Source of the DNA: Haematobia irritans
Lineage: Eukaryota > Arthropoda > Insecta > Diptera > Muscidae
Reading direction: 5' to 3'
DNA length: 64,000 bases
NCBI RefSeq assembly: GCF_050003625.1
Contig: NC_134398.1
Coordinates: 80,694,003 to 80,758,002, forward strand
Shown here in pieces: positions 36,749-48,055 of this stretch (position 1 is its first letter; every line of letters begins with the position of its first letter). The position numbers and the translations under genes were made by a program. A model generated the notes under the pieces. It did no database searches. It was given only the letters and a program-made list of their open reading frames with translations, and was not told where the DNA came from.

Positions 36749-37342
36749 CCCAGCAAAAACTCCTATTACCAGGTATGAGTACAAGTATGCCTGCGCCAAA
36801 TTGGTAACAACTTCCTCGTACATATATCAGTAGTAATACTTTTACACGGGCATGACATTGGAGGAAAGTACTTCCGTGCAAGCATACCAGCAGTCGAAAA
36901 ATAAGTACTTCTTCGCAAGCATACCAGCTCTCCAAAAATAATATCTTTTCCATAAAGATACCCAAAAAGTGCGAACTCACCCCTGTTGTTTTGTAATCCA
37001 AAACACTATACCACGCTCCACGACATGGATCTATTCAATGTTGTTATTTTGTAATATAAATTATATACTATACAGCTTTAGAAAACAAAGGTATATTTTA
37101 TTATCAATTTTTTTCTGAAATGCAATTTGGCATTACTTATCGCTACTACTAACGGTGCCCACTGTAGAGCCGAACCCTGACCTCAAGATATGATTTTGAT
37201 TACCGGTATTAATAGAAAGAATCACTTTTTGCCTACACAGGGAAGTTATTATTTTTAAATCCCAGGTAATACTGCAAGTAGTAACTTTTTGATTACCGGT
37301 ATTACTGAAAGAATCACTAGTGCTTACCCAGTTTTTGCTGGG
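36749..37342. mobile_element. TIR element family J, CCCAGCAAAAACT ends
   Basis: A 594-bp element with inverted ends CCCAGCAAAAACT and AGTTTTTGCTGGG-like, flanked by AA/AA. The interior is rich in GGTA and TACC motifs. Excising it with one AA joins SPYQ to HGFIRG in the LINE, so the boundaries are firm. Confidence 0.85.
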
Positions 37343-37430
37343 AACATGGTTTCATTCGTGGTTGCTCTACTATGACTAATTTGGCGGTATTTAGTAACTA
37401 CTGCATAACTAGTTTTGAATTTGATATGCA

Positions 37431-38847
37431 CACCCAGAAAAAAGTGCCTTCGAAACTAAAGGAAAAAATTTTCACCAATATGGTTTATCCATTTTATTAC
37501 CATTAATGTAAATTTTTGTGAGAAATAATAAAATTTACTCGTTTCAGTAAAAAACTCCTAAACTGTAAGCAGTTAGGAATAGTTCATTAACTAGAATAAG
37601 GCATGGAATTTTATTCATACTGTTTTCTTCGCTGGGTATAAGAATTTACTACTGAACAAGAAAATTTTATTCACCGATAACAAAGCATTCGTTAAAATAA
37701 ACAAAATCCGAACTAAAACCAAGTTTCCTCAAAATTAGTAAAATTTCCTATAAAATGATAATTGCGACTTCCTTTATAATAGAAAGTTTTTCATACATAC
37801 GAACAACACTTGGCATAGAAAAATATTTTAGTTCATTCGTACTAAGAAGTATGCAATCCTTTCAAAACTTAAGGAAACACACTTGTTAGAATATAGGAAA
37901 TTTTCCTAAATTTCTATTGTCTACCTGCAATCGATACCTGACATCGTAATCGATGTGTTTGCGCTTGGGTGTATCGATATGTTTGCGCGTGGGTTGTTTT
38001 TTTAGTTGGAATCGCGTTGTTGTGGTATACAGAGAGATTGTTAAAAAATAATATGGTAAAATAATATAATAAATAACAAATAAAATATATAAAATATTTG
38101 TTATTTTAAATTAGTGAGAAAAATGTTCGTTTTTTTGAAAATAAATCTATCAATGTTCGTCATGGTGTATAAAGAATGAAAACACCAGCAGAATAACAAC
38201 CCTTTCATTTGTCTTCATTTTGGAATCTTCAATTATCAGGTAATATTCAGTGACGCTAACCTTTTGTAACAAAAATGGTTTATGATTTTTTATATTTGTA
38301 GGTATTGAAATCGTTAGGCAGCAACTTATTAAAAGTGAAAAGTACAAGAAGAAGAAAAAGTGCGTTTTACAGTTGATAATATCACATGGAAATTGGAAAT
38401 AATTGAATAATAAACTAATATTTCAAGGACAGTCGATGCTGTTGATTCTTAATAAATATATTCAATATATTAATAAAACATGTCTTTTATTGAAGATAAA
38501 ATTGCTTATATACATAAATAAAATTGTATTTAAAAACGAAGGTAAGCAGTTCTAATTATGAAGTAAAAGTTTTACCACAAATATGTAAGATTTGTCCAAA
38601 TGAATGAAAAAATTTCAATAAAATCATTCCATATATGAATTCAAATCAGTTAAATTTTTTCATTCTGTAGTATTGTGGTACATAAATATAGGAAAATGTT
38701 AACTAATATATGGAATGCATTATACCTAATTTCTACGAAAATCACATCGTTCAAACAAATAAAAATGTCTTTGGCGCTATACGAAGTTCAACTTTCTTCA
38801 CAATGAGTTCATTTTAACTTAAAGAAGGGGTCACTTTTTTCTGGGTG
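37431..38847 (-). mobile_element. TIR element family B, copy 5 (inverted)
   Basis: A 1.42-kb inverted copy, flanked by CA/CA. Excising it with one CA joins EFDMQ to VGTIYTDFSKAFD in the LINE reading frame. A deletion of about 20 bp near 38310 distinguishes it from the other copies. Confidence 0.9.
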
Positions 38848-39473
38848 CAAGTAGGTACTATCTACACAGATTTTTCTAAAGCCTTTGACAAGGTAGCTCT
38901 CCACGTGCTAGTTAATAAATTATTTTCTTTGGGATTCCATTGAAAATTTCTTGATTGGATTGGATCTTATTTGATGGATAGAAGTTACTTTGTTTGTGTT
39001 GATGACCACTGCTCATATATCTATAAAGCGACTTCCGGGGTCCCATAGGGGAGTATTTTGGGACCTCTACTTTTTGCTTTGTTTATCAATGATATTCACT
39101 ACTGTGTTAAGTTCTCTAAGAAGGGTTTCCTGCGTATAAATACATTATCTGATATTCATCGTCTTTTTATACCCTGCGCCACACTGTGGAACAGGGTATT
39201 ATAAGTTAGTGCATATGTTTGTAACACCCAGAAGGAGACGAGATAGACACATGGTGTATTTGGCAATAATGCTCAGGGTGGGTCCCTGAGTCGATATAAC
39301 CATGTCCGTCTGTCCGTCTGTCTGTGAACACATTTTTGTGATCAAACTCTAGGTCGCAATTTAAGTCCAATCGCCTTCAAATTTGGCACATATTCCTAAT
39401 TTGGGTCAGAATAGAACCCTATTGATTTTGGAAGAAATCGGTTCAGATTTAGATATAGCCGACTAACATAGAT

Positions 39474-40352
39474 TTGGGTTCCAGAGAGGATAATTTTACA
39501 ATGATGAGAATTCTGGCAAATTATACAACGGGCATAAATATTTGTCATATTAATACACAAAGTTTAAATAACAAAATCGATGAATTTCGTATACTTTTTG
39601 AACATTCAGGGATAGATGCAGTATGCGTTTCTGAAACTTGGTTTCATCCTGACTGCAATGATGAAACATACAAACTAAATGGATACAGACTTTTTAGAGC
39701 TGACCGGCAAACTAACGGAGGGGGAGTTGCTATATATCTTCGAGATACACTAAGATGTAATTTGATAGATTCATCCGAAAGCTTTCAAATTCATGAGCAC
39801 TTTTTTCTGGAAGTGTTATGCAATGACACCAAAATTTTACTTGGATGCATCTATAGGCCAAATCGCCAAATTTCTATTGAGCCAATTATTTCAAAATTGG
39901 AATCCATATCGGTTGAATACAGTGACATAGTTATAACAGGAGACTTCAACAGTAATGTACTTCTGGAAAAAAATCTAGTTGATGCAATGGAAACTTTGAA
40001 TTTGAATTTGGTCAATTCCTGTAATCCAACACATTTCTCTACCACAGTTAATATCTTACTGGACCTGGTATTTGTGAACAACAATGAGAGAGTCCTCCAC
40101 TATGATCAACTGAGTGGATCAGGTTTCTCAAAACATGATATTATATTTCTTTCATATGACTGCTCAATAACATCACAAATCAATACATATACATATCGTG
40201 ACTTTAAGAGAATCAACATCTCAGCTTTGGAATGTGACTTATCAAACAAATGTTGGACCCCATTATATTTCCTCTCAACATCTGAAGAAAAAACTAGATA
40301 CCTTACAGATGAAATAATAAATTTATACAACCAACATGTTCCACTAGGTTAA
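39474..40352 (+). pseudogene. LINE4 APE-type endonuclease domain
   Basis: Open for about 290 codons. Endonuclease signatures are visible: CHINTQSLNNKIDE near residues 24-37, VSETWF (E54), ITGDFNSN (155-162) and FSKHD (218-222). It would nick the genomic target to prime reverse transcription. The frame is closed early by the 60-bp insert at 40348, which brings in a stop. Without that insert the frame continues as HVPLVITPKLRPWFKED, which is the endonuclease-RT linker. Confidence 0.85.
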
Positions 40353-40407
40353 AGTGGCAGCCCGATTAAGATTCAGGCTCACTTAGACTATTCAGTCCAT
40401 TGTGATA
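40348..40407 (-). mobile_element. 60-bp truncated SINE/LINE tail insertion
   Basis: The 60 bases are the reverse complement of the tail shared by the local SINE and the LINE at 61468-61535 (GTTAAAGTGGCAGCCCGATT and CAGTCCATTGTGAT). They are flanked by perfect 15-bp duplications AACATGTTCCACTAG at 40333-40347 and 40408-40422. This is a very short 5'-truncated retrotransposition event in LINE4. Confidence 0.9.
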
Positions 40408-40641
40408 AACATGTTCCACTAGTAATAACACCCAAATTAAGACCTTGGTTCAAGGAAGACACTAAACTGTTAATTGAGAAAAGAGACAAAGCTTATAGGC
40501 GATGGAAACGATATAAGACTCCGTCTCTCTACAAGTCTTATAAAATTGCTAGAAACAAGGTAGTGGCAAAAGTAAAAAAAGACAAAATATTGTACTACGA
40601 CAACAAATTCGATTCATTCGAGCCATTGGAAGTAAGCAGAC

Positions 40642-42366
40642 ATGGAAAGGAATTCAAGAAATATGTGGCATAAAAAACGAACAGTTGTTAGTTATGATAT
40701 CAATGTTGATGAACTGAACGAAAAATTTGTTAATCTGCCAATTCTGGAAATCGAGGATAACATAACCGTGCAGCAGCCTCTAAATATCGATGCAGAGCAG
40801 ATTTTAACTTTTTATAATGTGGAGGAAGAAGATGTACTGCGTGCCTTAATATCGATTAAGTCAAACGCTACAGGATACGATGACATAAATCCTAAATTTG
40901 TTAAACTGATAGCACCACAAATTCTAAGACCATTAACACATGTCATCAATTTCACCATAACAACTAGCACTTTTCCAAATATTTGGAAATGCTCCAAAGT
41001 CATCCCAATAGAAAAGGCCCTTAAAGAGTTTAGACCTATATCCATCCTGCCCTTTTTATCCAAAGTCTTTGAAAAACTAATACATGAACAGATTTATACA
41101 CATCTACAAAACCGAAAACTTCTTTCAAATTCCCAGTCAGGCTTCAGATCGAATCATAGTTGTCTTACGGCCCTGGTTGACGTCTCCGAATCTTTGCGTT
41201 ATAGCCTCGACAATAATGAAGTCTCAGTACTTATCTTATTAGATCACTCCAAGGCATTTGATTCAGTGCATTACCCTACATTGTGTCGGAAACTATCCGA
41301 CATGTTTGCCTTCTCCGATACTGCTACAAGACTGATAGCTTCCTACTTAAAAGATCGCCAACAATTTACTGTACATCAAGGTCAATCTTCATCGTCGCTT
41401 CCATTAAAAAGAGGTGTACCTCAAGGCTCTATATTGGGACCACTGTTATACACAATGTATTCTAATGATTTGCCGAATGTGATCCAACACTGTAACGTCA
41501 GAATGTATGCGGATGACGTACAACTACATATTTCATCCAAAATTTCAATGCTTGATGATTGCATTTCTATGGTAAACCACGATCTCTCAAACATATTACA
41601 ATGGGCAAGTAAAAACGGACTTTTATTGAACCCCAGAAAGTCAAAAGCAATGATTGTTCGTAGAAAGAACGGACTTTTATTGAACCCCAGAAAGTCAAAA
41701 GCAATGATTGTTCGTAGAAAGAATGTTGAGATTAGAGATGTCAATATACACCCAGGGGGCACCCGTATTGAAATTGTACCCAAGGCAAAAAATTTGGGAG
41801 TTGTATTTAATGAACATCTCAGTTGGACTGACCATATAAACATGGCGTGCGCAAGTGTATATGCCAAGCTACGAAACCTTTGGTTAACACAATATTTTAC
41901 TCCATTCAAAATCAGAATGCTATTGGCAAAAACATATTTAACTCCTACACTTACATACTGCTGCGAAATTTTTGCTGGTTGTAATGTTAGAGACGCTGAA
42001 AAACTCACAAAAACATTCAACAATATAGCCAGATATGTTTATGGAATCAGAAGATTCGATAGAATTTCCGTTTATGCGAATCAAATATATAACATGCCGT
42101 TCCAATGCTATATAACATATAGAATTCTCTCCTTTTTCCATAAAATAATATACACAAAAGAACCGAGCTACCTCTATGAAAGGATAACCTTCTCTAGATC
42201 AAGGAGAGGCAGAAATGTAACCCAACTATTCCACAGGAGTCAAATATCGGAAAGACAATTCTATGTTAGAGCTATCCGTCTCTGGAATCAATTACCAAAC
42301 GATACTCAAACTATCGCCAACACAGCTAAATTTAAAACGTGTTTAAAAAACTTCCTACAGATTTAG
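40642..42366 (+). CDS. LINE4 reverse transcriptase
   Basis: An open frame of 574 residues. RT blocks: SIKSNATGYDDINPKFVK (71-88), KEFRPISILPFLSKVFEKL (128-146), SQSGFRSNHSCLTAL (164-178), ILLDHSKAFDSVHY (198-211), RGVPQGSILGPLLY (257-270) and the catalytic YADD (289-292). An 18-residue segment (NGLLLNPRKSKAMIVRRK) is present twice in tandem at 325-342 and 343-360, after YADD. The C-terminal part has SERQFYVRAIRLWNQLP, typical of LINEs. A frameshift near 40680 separates it from the endonuclease frame, so the element as a whole is probably inactive even though this part is open. Confidence 0.85.
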   Translation: MERNSRNMWHKKRTVVSYDINVDELNEKFVNLPILEIEDNITVQQPLNIDAEQILTFYNVEEEDVLRALISIKSNATGYDDINPKFVKLIAPQILRPLTHVINFTITTSTFPNIWKCSKVIPIEKALKEFRPISILPFLSKVFEKLIHEQIYTHLQNRKLLSNSQSGFRSNHSCLTALVDVSESLRYSLDNNEVSVLILLDHSKAFDSVHYPTLCRKLSDMFAFSDTATRLIASYLKDRQQFTVHQGQSSSSLPLKRGVPQGSILGPLLYTMYSNDLPNVIQHCNVRMYADDVQLHISSKISMLDDCISMVNHDLSNILQWASKNGLLLNPRKSKAMIVRRKNGLLLNPRKSKAMIVRRKNVEIRDVNIHPGGTRIEIVPKAKNLGVVFNEHLSWTDHINMACASVYAKLRNLWLTQYFTPFKIRMLLAKTYLTPTLTYCCEIFAGCNVRDAEKLTKTFNNIARYVYGIRRFDRISVYANQIYNMPFQCYITYRILSFFHKIIYTKEPSYLYERITFSRSRRGRNVTQLFHRSQISERQFYVRAIRLWNQLPNDTQTIANTAKFKTCLKNFLQI

Positions 42367-42965
42367 ATATAGCTTCCATATATATCTTTCGCCCGATATG
42401 CGCTAATATGGACCCAGCAGCCAGAGTTTTATAGCGATTTGTTTGAAATTTTGTACAAACATAACACTTGGTCGTATAGTCAAGTGTGCAAAATTTGATT
42501 GAAATCGGTTCAGATTTAGATATAGCTCCCATATATATCTTTCGCCCGATATGGACTTATATGGCCGAATTTGGTTGAAATTTTGCACTAGGAGTACAGT
42601 TAGTAGTATAGACAAGTGTGCAAAATTTTATTGAAATCGGTTTAGATTTAGATATAGCTCCCATATATATGTTTTTCTGATTTCGACAAAAATGTCAAAA
42701 TACCAACATTTTCCTTGTTAAATCGCCACTGCTTAGTCGAAAAGGTGTAAAAATGACTCTAATTTTTCTAAACTTCTAATACATATATATCGAGCGATAA
42801 ATCATAAATAAACTTTTGCGAAGTTTCCTTAAAATTGCTTCAGATCTAAATGTTTCCCATATTTTTTACTAAAATTGCGTTCCACCCTAGTGCATTAGCC
42901 AACTTAAATTTTGAGTCTATAGATTTTGTAAAAGTCTATCAAAATCTGTCCAAATCGAGTGATAT

Positions 42966-43880
42966 TTAAATGTATAAAATTGGAAGTTGTTCCACAAACA
43001 TTTCTTTAAAAGCCCATCCCAGAATCCCCCATCGAGTTTTTTCAACTTCCGATGCAGTCCTTTTGGACAAGTCCACAAACATTTCTTCTAAAGCGCATCT
43101 TGGGATCCCCCAATAATTTTTTTCCACTTCCGATACAGTCCTTTTGGACAAGTGCACAAACATTTCTTCTAAAGCGCATCTTGGTATCCCCCAATGATTT
43201 TTTTCTACTTCCAATGCAGTCCTTGTGGACAAGTATTAGAAAGAACGCAATCAGGCTATTTTAAGTGCAAATTTTGTACAATTAAATTTTACAAAAAAAT
43301 AGAAAACTAATAAAAAAAAAAGAAAAAAATAGAAATTAATAAAAAAGTAAAAATAAATAATAAAAAAAAATAAATTTCATCCCCGCTAGGATTTGAACCT
43401 GTGCCGTTTGACTTTTTCACTTCCATGGAAGTTCTTTTGAGAAGGTTTTGCAAATTACGAGAATTTTTAATTTTTTTGTTGATTTTTAATGGAAAAAATA
43501 TATTTATACGAAAATATATGCCGAAAATCAAAAATAAAAACGATGCATGACATAAAAAAATTATTTTTTAGAAAATATTTGATAAAAAAATTGCCGCTGG
43601 TGAGATTTGAACCTGCGTTTCTTATTTTTTCGTTCATACTAATAAAGAACATCTCGAGAAGCAATTATATTGTCATTCCATGGTGTCGTTTTACGTCCAT
43701 ATCACAAACATTTGAATTGACCTTTCGACGCTTTATGTTCAATGGCGTTTGTGGCTGAGTGTGCTAAGACGTTCTGTTATGGTGCCAGCAACCCAGGTTC
43801 AACCCCTGGTCGGAGCGAAAAAGTTTTTCAAATTGTAACAATTAGATAATAGGAAAATAATTGTGTAATAAAATATATGA
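42966..43880. mobile_element. Family N repeat with tandem units and tRNA-like modules
   Basis: It starts with a threefold tandem repeat of about 85-90 bp (42993-43234: ACAAACATTTCTTCTAAAGC, CCCAATGATTTTTTTC, CAGTCCTTTTGGACAAGT). Then come two minus-strand B-box-like sequences (43386-43400, 43598-43612) and one plus-strand tRNA-like module (43743-43822). The ends are not defined. A related fragment is at 17931-18200. Confidence 0.55.
43743..43822 (+). other. tRNA-like Pol III module in family N
   Basis: GTGGCTGAGTGTGCTAAGAC is A-box-like, of Leu/Ser tRNA type. CCAGGTTCAACCCCTGG forms a perfect five-pair T arm with a TTCAACC loop (B box). A TTTTT run follows at 43823. The acceptor stem is not convincing. 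Confidence 0.6.
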
Positions 43881-44115
43881 ATGAAACAAAAGTGAAATTG
43901 GATGAAAAAATTTTTTTTTCGCTTTTTAAATTTCTTCATTCAAATTAACTTCCAGGGCACAACTTCTAAAGCAATGCAAAGGATCCAAAAAGGGAGTACT
44001 TCCGTCCTATGACAAGCCCATGTAAAATTCATTGGAGATGATCCAAGTTTGCACTACTTCCGGATCACAGATTGGGGATCCAAACTACTTTTTGGGAAGC
44101 TCTTTTTTTGCTGGG
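43881..44115. other. Probable element remnant with GCTGGG end
   Basis: It ends TTTTTTTGCTGGG at about 44113, like the terminus of family J. Inner motifs (ACTTCCGTCCTATGACAAG) recur near 19660. I found no left end. Confidence 0.35.
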
Positions 44116-44768
44116 AAATAATTTTCTTTTTATAGTTTAACATATTATAATTTGTGGTTATTTCATATTAGTTTTTTTAATTTAGAACTTATATTAACAA
44201 ATCTTGTGAAGCTTTTCTCTTCCATCTTGTGAAGGTTTCGGGATTTGACATAAGGTTTGATGCTAATGGATTTGGATGACTATCAATTCTGGATTTATAT
44301 CTTGTTATTTGGGATATCACCTCTTCCTTTACTGTCTTGATGTTAAGTTCCTCATGGAGACGTTTGTTTGTTATGTAAGTTGGAGCATTTACAATTTCTC
44401 TCAAGGTTTTTGACTGGAATTGTTGCAGAAATTTTATGTTGGTGTTAGAGGCAGTTCCCCATAGTAGTCCCCACACCCTCAAAAAAAATCGCTTCTTTAA
44501 CATATGTTCCAAACATATTTTGCAGGAAGCACATATATTATTGGATACTGCCGAAACATTAATATGTTTGTTTTATGTGAACATATTATATGTTTGGAAG
44601 CATTTTGAGCCCAAAAATATTATATGCTTGGAAGAATTTTCCCCAAAGAAGATTGTGCTCATTCCCTAACATAATTGTCACTTCCACGAAATTTTTAGTT
44701 CTTGGTACCTTTGTCTGTAATACAAATAATGTTGAAGAAATTATTCAATTTTATAAATTTTACCTTTC

Positions 44769-44837
44769 GCCCGGACGGAGAATCGAACCGAGAACCATAC
44801 AGTTTGTAAGCCTACACACTATCCACTGGGCTACGTA
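44769..44837 (-). other. tRNA-like Pol III module (minus), E copy 2
   Basis: On the minus strand TAGCCCAGTGG and GGTTCGATTCT, followed by CCGTCCGGGC. Spacing is tRNA-like. Confidence 0.7.
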
Positions 44838-44952
44838 GCTGTTATAGTCACCAGTAGACAATTATTATAAAAGTTACATTTTTTATAGCATAGTTTGCAG
44901 CGCCCACGAGCACATGCAAACATAACATTATTTAAAATAAACATACATTTGT

Positions 44953-45030
44953 TGGCCACGTGGAGCAGTGGTTAGCTTGTCTGCCTTGCATGCAAAGGGT
45001 CGTGGGTTCAATTCCTGCTCCGACCGAACC
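44953..45030 (+). other. tRNA-like Pol III module (plus), E copy 2
   Basis: TGGAGCAGTGGTTAGC, CTGCCTTGCATGCAAAGG and GGTTCAATTCC, followed by a T-run at 45035. It keeps the best B box of the plus modules. Confidence 0.7.
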
Positions 45031-47053
45031 AATCTTTTTTTTTTGTAATTTAGACATTTATACTATATTAAATTTTTATAATGAAACTTCGAAGTGTCGG
45101 TTATTAAAGATTTACAGTCAGAAACAGTGCTTGATATAAACGAAATGGCTTTTGAATAAAATATTATTATTTTTTGCAAAAATAACAATTTTATAAAAAA
45201 CACTGTTTTTGGTATAAAAGTTTGAAATTTTGGAAGAAAATCAAAAACTCTAACAAAAGAAGAGTATAAACATACATAAATAATTTTATAATGTATTTAG
45301 GCGTTAGCCGTTTTTTACTAGCATTTAACACCATTTTAAATGCCTTTTAAACTTATCGTGTTTTATATTTTTTTTTTTTTGTTTTTAATTTCATTTTTAC
45401 CTTTAAGGCCATTAAAAAATGTGTGTCCATAATGCCAAATTGATAAACAAAACACTTGTCCACACATACATAAAATTCTCCTCTCAAGGCGAAAACACAG
45501 GCTGTTTTTCAAATCTCTATGCTCTTGGTTCCGATTGTATATTCTCTTTACTCCGAATACTCATTATAATATTCAAATTAATTAATATTTAGACTTAAGC
45601 ATATCAAATTTTTGGCCTTATCATAAAGCAGTTTTCCGAAACAATATACAACCGTTTCACAGAAATTGTAAATATATATATGTTTACTCGAAATTTGTAA
45701 ATTTATATATGTTTACATTCACACATATTATTTTTATAAAACATTCATGCCCCAAACATAATATATTTTAACATATTAACATATGTGTCCCAAACATTTA
45801 GTGTTAGTTTAGGAACATTACATGTTGGCACTTAAATATATTTTGTTTAAAAATTGTGCCCGAAACACATTTTGTTTATATCGGAACATATGAAAAACAT
45901 ATTTTTCTAACAGTGCATATGTCCACACTGGTTTTATGATACATTTGTAGATTAAAAGTTTGTTCTCAAGGGAGAGCTTCGAACGACGGCCGATAAGAAA
46001 CCTCAGCTTATTTATTTGTATGTTTAAAGCTTTCCGTTTTGTTTGAATGTGCTTGTTCCGTTTCAGCTTCCTATCTAGGTAGATTCCTAGATACTTAATA
46101 TCATCATGCTGTGGTATTTGAGTTTGGTTCATAAGAACTGGTGGACATGTTGTTTGTTTTAAAGTAAACGTTACATGAGAGGATTTAGTTTCGTTTGCTT
46201 TTATACGCCACTCTTTCAACCAAGTGGAGAGCTTATTTAGATGTCTTTGCAACAAGACGCTAGCGGCTTTGGGATTTTTATTCACTGCTAGGACCGCTGT
46301 ATCGTCTGCAAAGGATCCTATCAAAGTTTGTTGGCCTACAGGGATATCTGCTGTGAATAGTACATACAATAAAGGACCAAGTACCGAACATTGTGGGACC
46401 CCAGCATTAATATCTTCGATTTGGCTAATTTCTCCCTTCTCTTTTACATAAAGGTATCTATCTTGTATGTAAGATTTCACGAATAAGTAATAATTTATTG
46501 GCAAAAGTATTTTGAGTTTGTAAAGAAGGCCTTCATGCCATACTTTATCAAATGCTTGTGATATATCAAGAAATGCTGCCGTGCAAAACTGCTTGTTTTC
46601 AAATGAGTTATTATTACACCCTCAAAAAAATCGCTTCTGTAACATATACTCCCAAACATATTTTGCTTTAAGCATATAAAGTTTTGGGTATTGCCCAAAC
46701 ATTTATATGTTTGATTTCTTCCAATATATAATATGTTTGAAAGCATATTGGTCTAAACAATATAATATGTTTGGGTAGTCTAAGTTCCAAACATTTTGTA
46801 TTTTTCCATCCAAATTCAATAATGTTGTCTTCCAAAAAACTATATGTTCTTATGTGAACATATAATATGTTTGGAAACATTTTGAACCCAAAAATATTAT
46901 ATGCTTAGAAGAATTTTCTCCCAAAGAAGATTGTGCTCAAATTTTTTTTTCTGCCTAATTGTATATTCCCTCACATTTTTCTCACTTTTTCTGTAATACA
47001 AACATTTTAGAAGAAATTATTATATTTTATATATTTTTTTAATTTTACCTTTT

Positions 47054-47121
47054 GCCGGACGGGGATTCGAACAGCGGACAACACAGTTTGTAAGCCAGCA
47101 CACTAACCACTGGCCTACGTA
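47054..47121 (-). other. tRNA-like Pol III module (minus), E copy 3
   Basis: On the minus strand TAGGCCAGTGG and TGTTCGAATCC, with CTGGCTTACAAACTG between. The TTCGAATCCCCG T loop region is the most canonical of the minus modules. Confidence 0.7.
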
Positions 47122-47248
47122 GCTGTTATGGTCATCAAGAGATAATTATCGTTATAAGTTATATTTATATAGCATAGCTTGCGGCGCCCACGAGCCGATG
47201 CAAACATAACATTGTTTAACAACATAACATTGTTAAACATACATTTGT

Positions 47249-47323
47249 TGGCAGCGTGGAGCAGTGGTTGGTCGTCCGCCTTGCGTGACAGGGGACTTGG
47301 GTTCGATCCCTGCTTCGACCAAC
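47249..47323 (+). other. tRNA-like Pol III module (plus), E copy 3
   Basis: TGGAGCAGTGGTTGG and GGTTCGATCCC, followed by a T-run at 47329. The middle has diverged (GTCCGCCTTGCGTGACAGG). Confidence 0.65.
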
Positions 47324-48055
47324 ACCATTTTTTTTTAAATATATTTTTTAACATATATTCCAGATACGTTCGGAAGTTCCCGAAAAGGTGTTCAGCATTA
47401 CATACTATTATATAAAATTTTTACTACGAAATTGTAAAGTGTGTTTTATAAAAGACTTAAAGTCAGAAAAGAAAAGTGCTTGATATAAACGAAATGGACT
47501 GAGTTCAAATCAAATATTATTTTTTTATTGCAACAATAAAAATTGTGTAACAAATAAAGGTTTTTGTATACAAGTTTAAAATTTTCGAAGAAATTCAAAA
47601 ACTCTTACAAAAGAAGAACGTGAAGTCGAGTATATATAAATATTTTTCCATCGAATCCTAAGGTCAACGATAACCATTCAAAAGCACATGATATTTAAAT
47701 TCTAAACAGTAATTTTAAAACAGCACATAAATTTATTTTGGTGCTGTTTTAATTTAATTCTTAAGGCCGGTATAAATTGGCATTATCACGTTAAAATGAC
47801 CATGCTTACCCTTTTACTTTTCTTTAATAATTTCTTTTAAAGAAAATAAACTTATTCAATTGTTGCTTTGGATCTTTCCCCACCATGTTATAATACAATT
47901 TACCGGAAAAAATTGTAACGTTATTCTGGTTTTGCCGATAAAATGAGAAATAATTTTAGCGGCAAAACTCGAACTCAATGCCCACTTTTATTTTCGAAAA
48001 AATCCGTCAACTCCTCTTGGACTACTCATTAATAAAGAGGAACTAATCTTTGTTT

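Larger units (their letters stand above)
36302..39164 (+). pseudogene. Jockey/CR1-type LINE reverse transcriptase, split by two elements
   Basis: A 5'-truncated LINE. Pieces in order: LFADFFCSIFTSHGI (36320-36365), DSVIDFGSLELNMDDIFFG, SNYRPISKLCNISKIFEH, then VISPYQ ending at 36748; HGFIRGCSTMTNLAVFSNY at 37343-37430; and TIYTDFSKAFDKVALHVL with TSGVP and GSILGPLLFALFINDIHY at 38848-39164. These are conserved RT blocks before the catalytic YADD, which is missing. There are frameshifts near 36370 and 36600 and stops. Two DNA elements (36749-37342 and 37431-38847) sit inside; removing each with its duplication restores the frame. Confidence 0.8.
39460..42357 (+). mobile_element. LINE4, endonuclease-reverse transcriptase retrotransposon
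   Basis: 2898 bp, flanked by CAGATTTAGATATAGC on both sides (39444-39459 and 42358-42373), a probable 16-bp target duplication, although this string recurs in the host units. It contains an APE-type endonuclease and a reverse transcriptase. There is no ORF1 and no poly(A) tail; coding runs to the last base and the stop comes from the target. It carries a 60-bp insertion and one frameshift. The clade (jockey/LOA-like) is inference. Confidence 0.85.
39168..42960. repeat. Family Z repeat, host of LINE4
   Basis: Left part 39168-39459 starts ATACCCTGCGCCACACTGTG and GAACAGGGTATTATAAG, then ATGTCCGTCTGTCCGTCTG and a unit ending CAGATTTAGATATAGC. The right part 42358-42960 continues with CATATATATCTTTCGCCCG units. 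It is similar in plan to families X, Y and W. LINE4 sits between. Confidence 0.65.
44474..45915. mobile_element. TIR element family E, copy 2, with paired tRNA-like modules
   Basis: A 1442-bp copy with ends CACCCTCAAAAAAAATCGC and TTTTTCTAACAGTG, flanked by CA/CA. It closely matches E copy 1 but lacks some internal segments. It lies in the RT C-terminal region of the minus-strand LINE. Modules are at 44769-44837 (minus) and 44953-45030 (plus). Confidence 0.85.
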
